Source: Candidatus Thalassolituus haligoni
GTDB taxonomy: Bacteria; Pseudomonadota; Gammaproteobacteria; Pseudomonadales; Oceanobacteraceae
Direction: 5' to 3'
DNA: 64,000 nt
Assembly (NCBI RefSeq): GCF_041222825.1
Contig: NZ_CP139482.1
Span: forward strand, 403,001-467,000
Of this stretch, positions 63,719 to 64,000 are shown piece after piece (positions within the stretch are counted from its first letter, which is position 1; every line of letters begins with the position of its first letter). The position numbers and the translations under genes were made by a program. Under the pieces are notes generated by a model. It did not search any database and had not been told where the DNA came from. It worked only from the letters and a program-made list of their open reading frames with translations.

Positions 63719-64000
63719 ATGACGATGAAGATTGCTTCGATACACGCAATATGTGGCCAGATTACCCGCTGTTTGCTCCCGGTAACCGCAATGGTTGGCT
63801 TGACTTTGGCCACTTCTGGTGCTCAGGCGAAGTCCTATAGTATCGGAATGGTGACACCGCCAGGCCATATCTGGAGCCAGGTTTCAGACCGGATGAGTAA
63901 TAATCTCAAGCTGGCCTCTCATGATCAGATACGTTTGCGCTCATCCAGAATGGCCAAAATGCAGGGTGAGGCGGAAACGATCAAAAAATTACAGTCCGGT
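63719..64000 (+). CDS. dctP: TRAP substrate-binding protein, partial (cut by window end)
   Basis: An open frame from the ATG at 63719 (AGGA nearby as ribosome site; a second ATG is two codons later) with no stop before the window end, 94 codons seen. A signal peptide is visible (CLLPVTAMVGLTLATSGAQA, cleaved before KSYS). The start of the mature protein, SIGMVTPPGHIWSQVSDRM, closely parallels the system 2 binding protein (RMGMVTPPSHIWNKVSERF). It is thus a paralogue from the same subfamily, perhaps heading a third TRAP operon. Confidence 0.85.
   Translation, partial: MTMKIASIHAICGQITRCLLPVTAMVGLTLATSGAQAKSYSIGMVTPPGHIWSQVSDRMSNNLKLASHDQIRLRSSRMAKMQGEAETIKKLQSG

Overview
The window looks like chromosome of a free-living, probably marine or oil/aromatics-associated gammaproteobacterium near Pseudomonadales/Oceanospirillales. 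This rests on gene order: bases 38-19403 (pyrC'-pyrB-pyrR-ruvX-algH-tonB-gshB, then pilGHIJK-chpABC) match, gene for gene, an order I know from Pseudomonas aeruginosa. The later fagA-fumC-orfX cluster, the Edd/Glk pair and the methionine-cycle genes fit the same group. I recognised no rRNA, tRNA, CRISPR array, prophage or complete insertion sequence.

Layout. (1) 38-5805, minus strand: pyrimidine synthesis (PyrR, PyrB and a dihydroorotase homologue that has lost its metal ligands), RuvX, AlgH/YqgE, a TonB-type protein and glutathione synthetase. (2) 5997-19403, plus strand: the complete Chp chemosensory system that controls type IV pili. Its 2520-residue hybrid kinase ChpA carries a 24-copy hexanucleotide repeat encoding Glu-Pro. 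(3) 19435-29687: an envelope-glycan island. It holds heptosyltransferase WaaC, two unusual glycosyltransferases, and a block resembling mycobacterial decaprenyl-phosphoryl-arabinose synthesis (HAD-UbiA fusion, DprE1-like oxidase, DprE2-like SDR), followed by a flippase-like membrane protein and two paralogous polytopic proteins that may be GT-C transferases. (4) 29675-34404, minus strand: an activated-methyl-cycle cluster (ArsR-methyltransferase regulator, MetK, AhcY, MetF) with a clear operator upstream of the regulator. (5) 34471-37267: an H-NOX sensor overlapping a PAS-GGDEF-EAL cyclic-di-GMP enzyme. (6) 37686-40591: edd-glk, Entner-Doudoroff entry. (7) 40592-47379: an iron-responsive region with two Fur-box candidates, serving a seven-bladed RCC1 lipoprotein with a di-heme lipoprotein, and flavodoxin divergent from fagA-fumC-orfX. 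(8) 47498-64000: aromatic-acid catabolism and uptake. It contains PobA, a porin, an AraC regulator, a TRAP transporter, an EamA exporter, a LysR regulator, a complete lower gentisate pathway (gentisate dioxygenase, maleylpyruvate isomerase, fumarylpyruvate hydrolase), a second TRAP transporter and the start of a third TRAP binding protein cut by the window end.

The most interesting part is the predicted polyprenyl-phosphoryl-D-arabinose locus in a Gram-negative genome, about 3 kb after the pilus chemosensory operon. Its two tandem paralogous membrane proteins share four sequence motifs, and a sialyltransferase-fold protein lies on the opposite strand. Also notable are the AT-rich inverted repeat before the ArsR-methyltransferase gene, an H-NOX protein with an altered heme-propionate motif, three hexamer repeat tracts, and a small transposable-element-like insertion whose putative target duplication supplies the stop codon of a LysR gene.
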